Assembly (NCBI RefSeq): GCF_002927635.1
Contig: NZ_PRDS01000005.1
Span: forward strand, 124,001 to 188,000
From: Albidovulum inexpectatum
GTDB lineage: Bacteria; Pseudomonadota; Alphaproteobacteria; Rhodobacterales; Rhodobacteraceae
Direction of reading: 5' to 3'
DNA length: 64,000 nucleotides
The notes beneath the pieces are model-generated. The model was given only the letters and a program-made list of their open reading frames with translations. It searched no databases and had not been told where the DNA came from. This document shows, piece after piece, positions 63,199-64,000 of this stretch. How positions within the stretch are numbered: the first letter of the stretch is position 1; every line of letters begins with the position of its first letter. Position numbers and translations under genes: made by a program.

Positions 63199-64000
63199 AT
63201 GAAGACGACCGTTCGGCCCGAAATCGTCGACTCGCTGCGTGCTCTGACCGGCAATCTTGATCTGCCGATACATGTCCGCAAATCGGCCGAAGCGTTGCTT
63301 GCGCGTCTGACCCAGCCGGTTCGCGTGACGTTGTTCGGCAAGCGGGGCAGCGGCAAGTCGAGTATCGCGAATCTTCTGTTGGGCCGACAGATCCTGCCGT
63401 CGGAACGGGAACTGCCCACTCTGTTGGTCTCTGGTGCCAAGCGCGAAGAAGTGCGATGCACGCTTGCCGACGGTACGGTTCGAACACTGGCCCGCTTTGA
63501 TCCGGACGCGGTGGCGGCTCTTGCCCCGATCTATGTCGAGATCGACATGGATCTGCCCGCGCTGGCCAGGATCAGCATCCTGGAAATAGTCGCCCCGACC
63601 CCTGCGGATCTCGAGCGCGCCGTTCGCTGGGCCGACAAGCGGACCGACATCGCCATCTGGTGCAGCCAGGTCTTTGACGAGGAAGAGCGCGCTGTCTGGC
63701 AGGGGGCAAGCGACCGACTGAAGGACCATGCGATTCTGGCCGTGACCCGGGCTGATGAAATGGTGTTGTCCGGCACGCTGGAGGCGACGCTGGCAGATCT
63801 GAACGATCGTGCAATCGAGCACTTCAACCATGTCCTGCCGATTGCCACCCCAGACGCTCTGGCGGCGCGGCGGCCTGACGGCAGCGTCGATCGCGACCGT
63901 ATGGCGCGCAGCGGAGGGCGGGCGCTTGTTGCGACGGTCCTTCGCGAGATCGAGCTTGGTCTTCAGATCGCCACGGATCGTGCGGAACTTCTCATCGCGA
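63199..64000 (+). CDS. P-loop GTPase-like protein (3' end beyond the window)
   Basis: 267 codons visible, starting MKTTVRPEIVDSLRALTG 3 nt after the PP2C stop, with AGGAGG upstream. P-loop GKRGSGKSS at about residues 47-55 and a G4-like TRAD in AVTRADEM resemble dynamin-like/TRAFAC GTPases. The G3 position reads LEIVAPTP in place of DTPG, so the DxxG motif is missing. A helical part begins near the window end. Could be a membrane-remodelling or switch protein that has lost hydrolysis. Confidence 0.7.
   Translation, partial: MKTTVRPEIVDSLRALTGNLDLPIHVRKSAEALLARLTQPVRVTLFGKRGSGKSSIANLLLGRQILPSERELPTLLVSGAKREEVRCTLADGTVRTLARFDPDAVAALAPIYVEIDMDLPALARISILEIVAPTPADLERAVRWADKRTDIAIWCSQVFDEEERAVWQGASDRLKDHAILAVTRADEMVLSGTLEATLADLNDRAIEHFNHVLPIATPDALAARRPDGSVDRDRMARSGGRALVATVLREIELGLQIATDRAELLIA

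Noticed and set aside
55202-64000. Type VI secretion locus suggested by kinase, FHA and PP2C genes
   Set aside because: No VipA/B, Hcp, VgrG, ClpV, IcmF or baseplate gene is visible; the LysM hybrids are not part of type VI loci.

Overview
The window is GC-rich, densely packed chromosomal DNA of an alphaproteobacterium, most likely a member of the Rhodobacterales (Paracoccus/Roseobacter type). This rests on the mix of genes: kbl-tdh behind an XRE/cupin regulator, a DUF4175 protein next to lysA, ftsEX-plsC, a zur-znuCB/znuA cluster, phaA-phaB, TRAP and peptide ABC importers, and a decaprenyl/octaprenyl-type polyprenyl synthase. It is an inference from gene content; no rRNA, tRNA, insertion sequence, prophage or CRISPR array was found.

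Layout. 1-3952: glycerol catabolism (glpK cut by the window edge, glpD, divergent repressor glpR). 3959-6838: threonine to glycine (tdh, kbl, XRE/cupin regulator). 6871-15073: a LysR regulator divergent from a lysine/glutaryl-CoA cluster: glutaryl-CoA dehydrogenase, a fused E1 alpha-beta 2-oxoacid dehydrogenase, an acyltransferase-like domain read in frame into an aminoadipate-semialdehyde dehydrogenase, and a lysine 6-dehydrogenase/saccharopine dehydrogenase-like enzyme. 15092-18275: polyprenyl synthase, DUF2007 protein, TrmN6-like methyltransferase, YdcH-like protein, EamA exporter. 18388-25640: phaB-phaA, an EAL phosphodiesterase, tag, a TlpA-like thioredoxin, argH, two tiny lipoproteins, lysA. 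25704-31821: DUF4175 protein, zinc-ribbon protein, ftsE-ftsX-plsC. 31818-34935: zinc uptake (znuA divergent from zur-znuC-znuB, with a Zur-box-like palindrome between). 34932-40310: ugd, a CAP-domain lipoprotein, a small YjbE-like protein, and yjbF-yjbH, suggesting envelope polysaccharide.

40436-48196 is one long minus-strand operon: N-formylglutamate-amidohydrolase-like enzyme, TRAP transporter (dctQMP), glutamine-synthetase-like ligase, aldehyde dehydrogenase and iron alcohol dehydrogenase. It reads best as import of an amine or amino alcohol and its breakdown through gamma-glutamylated intermediates, with a divergent RpiR regulator. 49191-54708 is a complete oligopeptide-type ABC importer (oppFDCBA order).

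55202-64000 is the most unusual region. It encodes a membrane-anchored Ser/Thr kinase with an extracytoplasmic PDZ-like tail, three tandem secreted proteins that each join a LysM domain to a solute-binding-like domain, an FHA protein, a PP2C phosphatase overlapping it, and a P-loop GTPase-like protein cut by the window end. Writer, reader, eraser and candidate envelope sensors lie together with no type VI secretion core gene in view. I take this as the best candidate for an undescribed signalling system.
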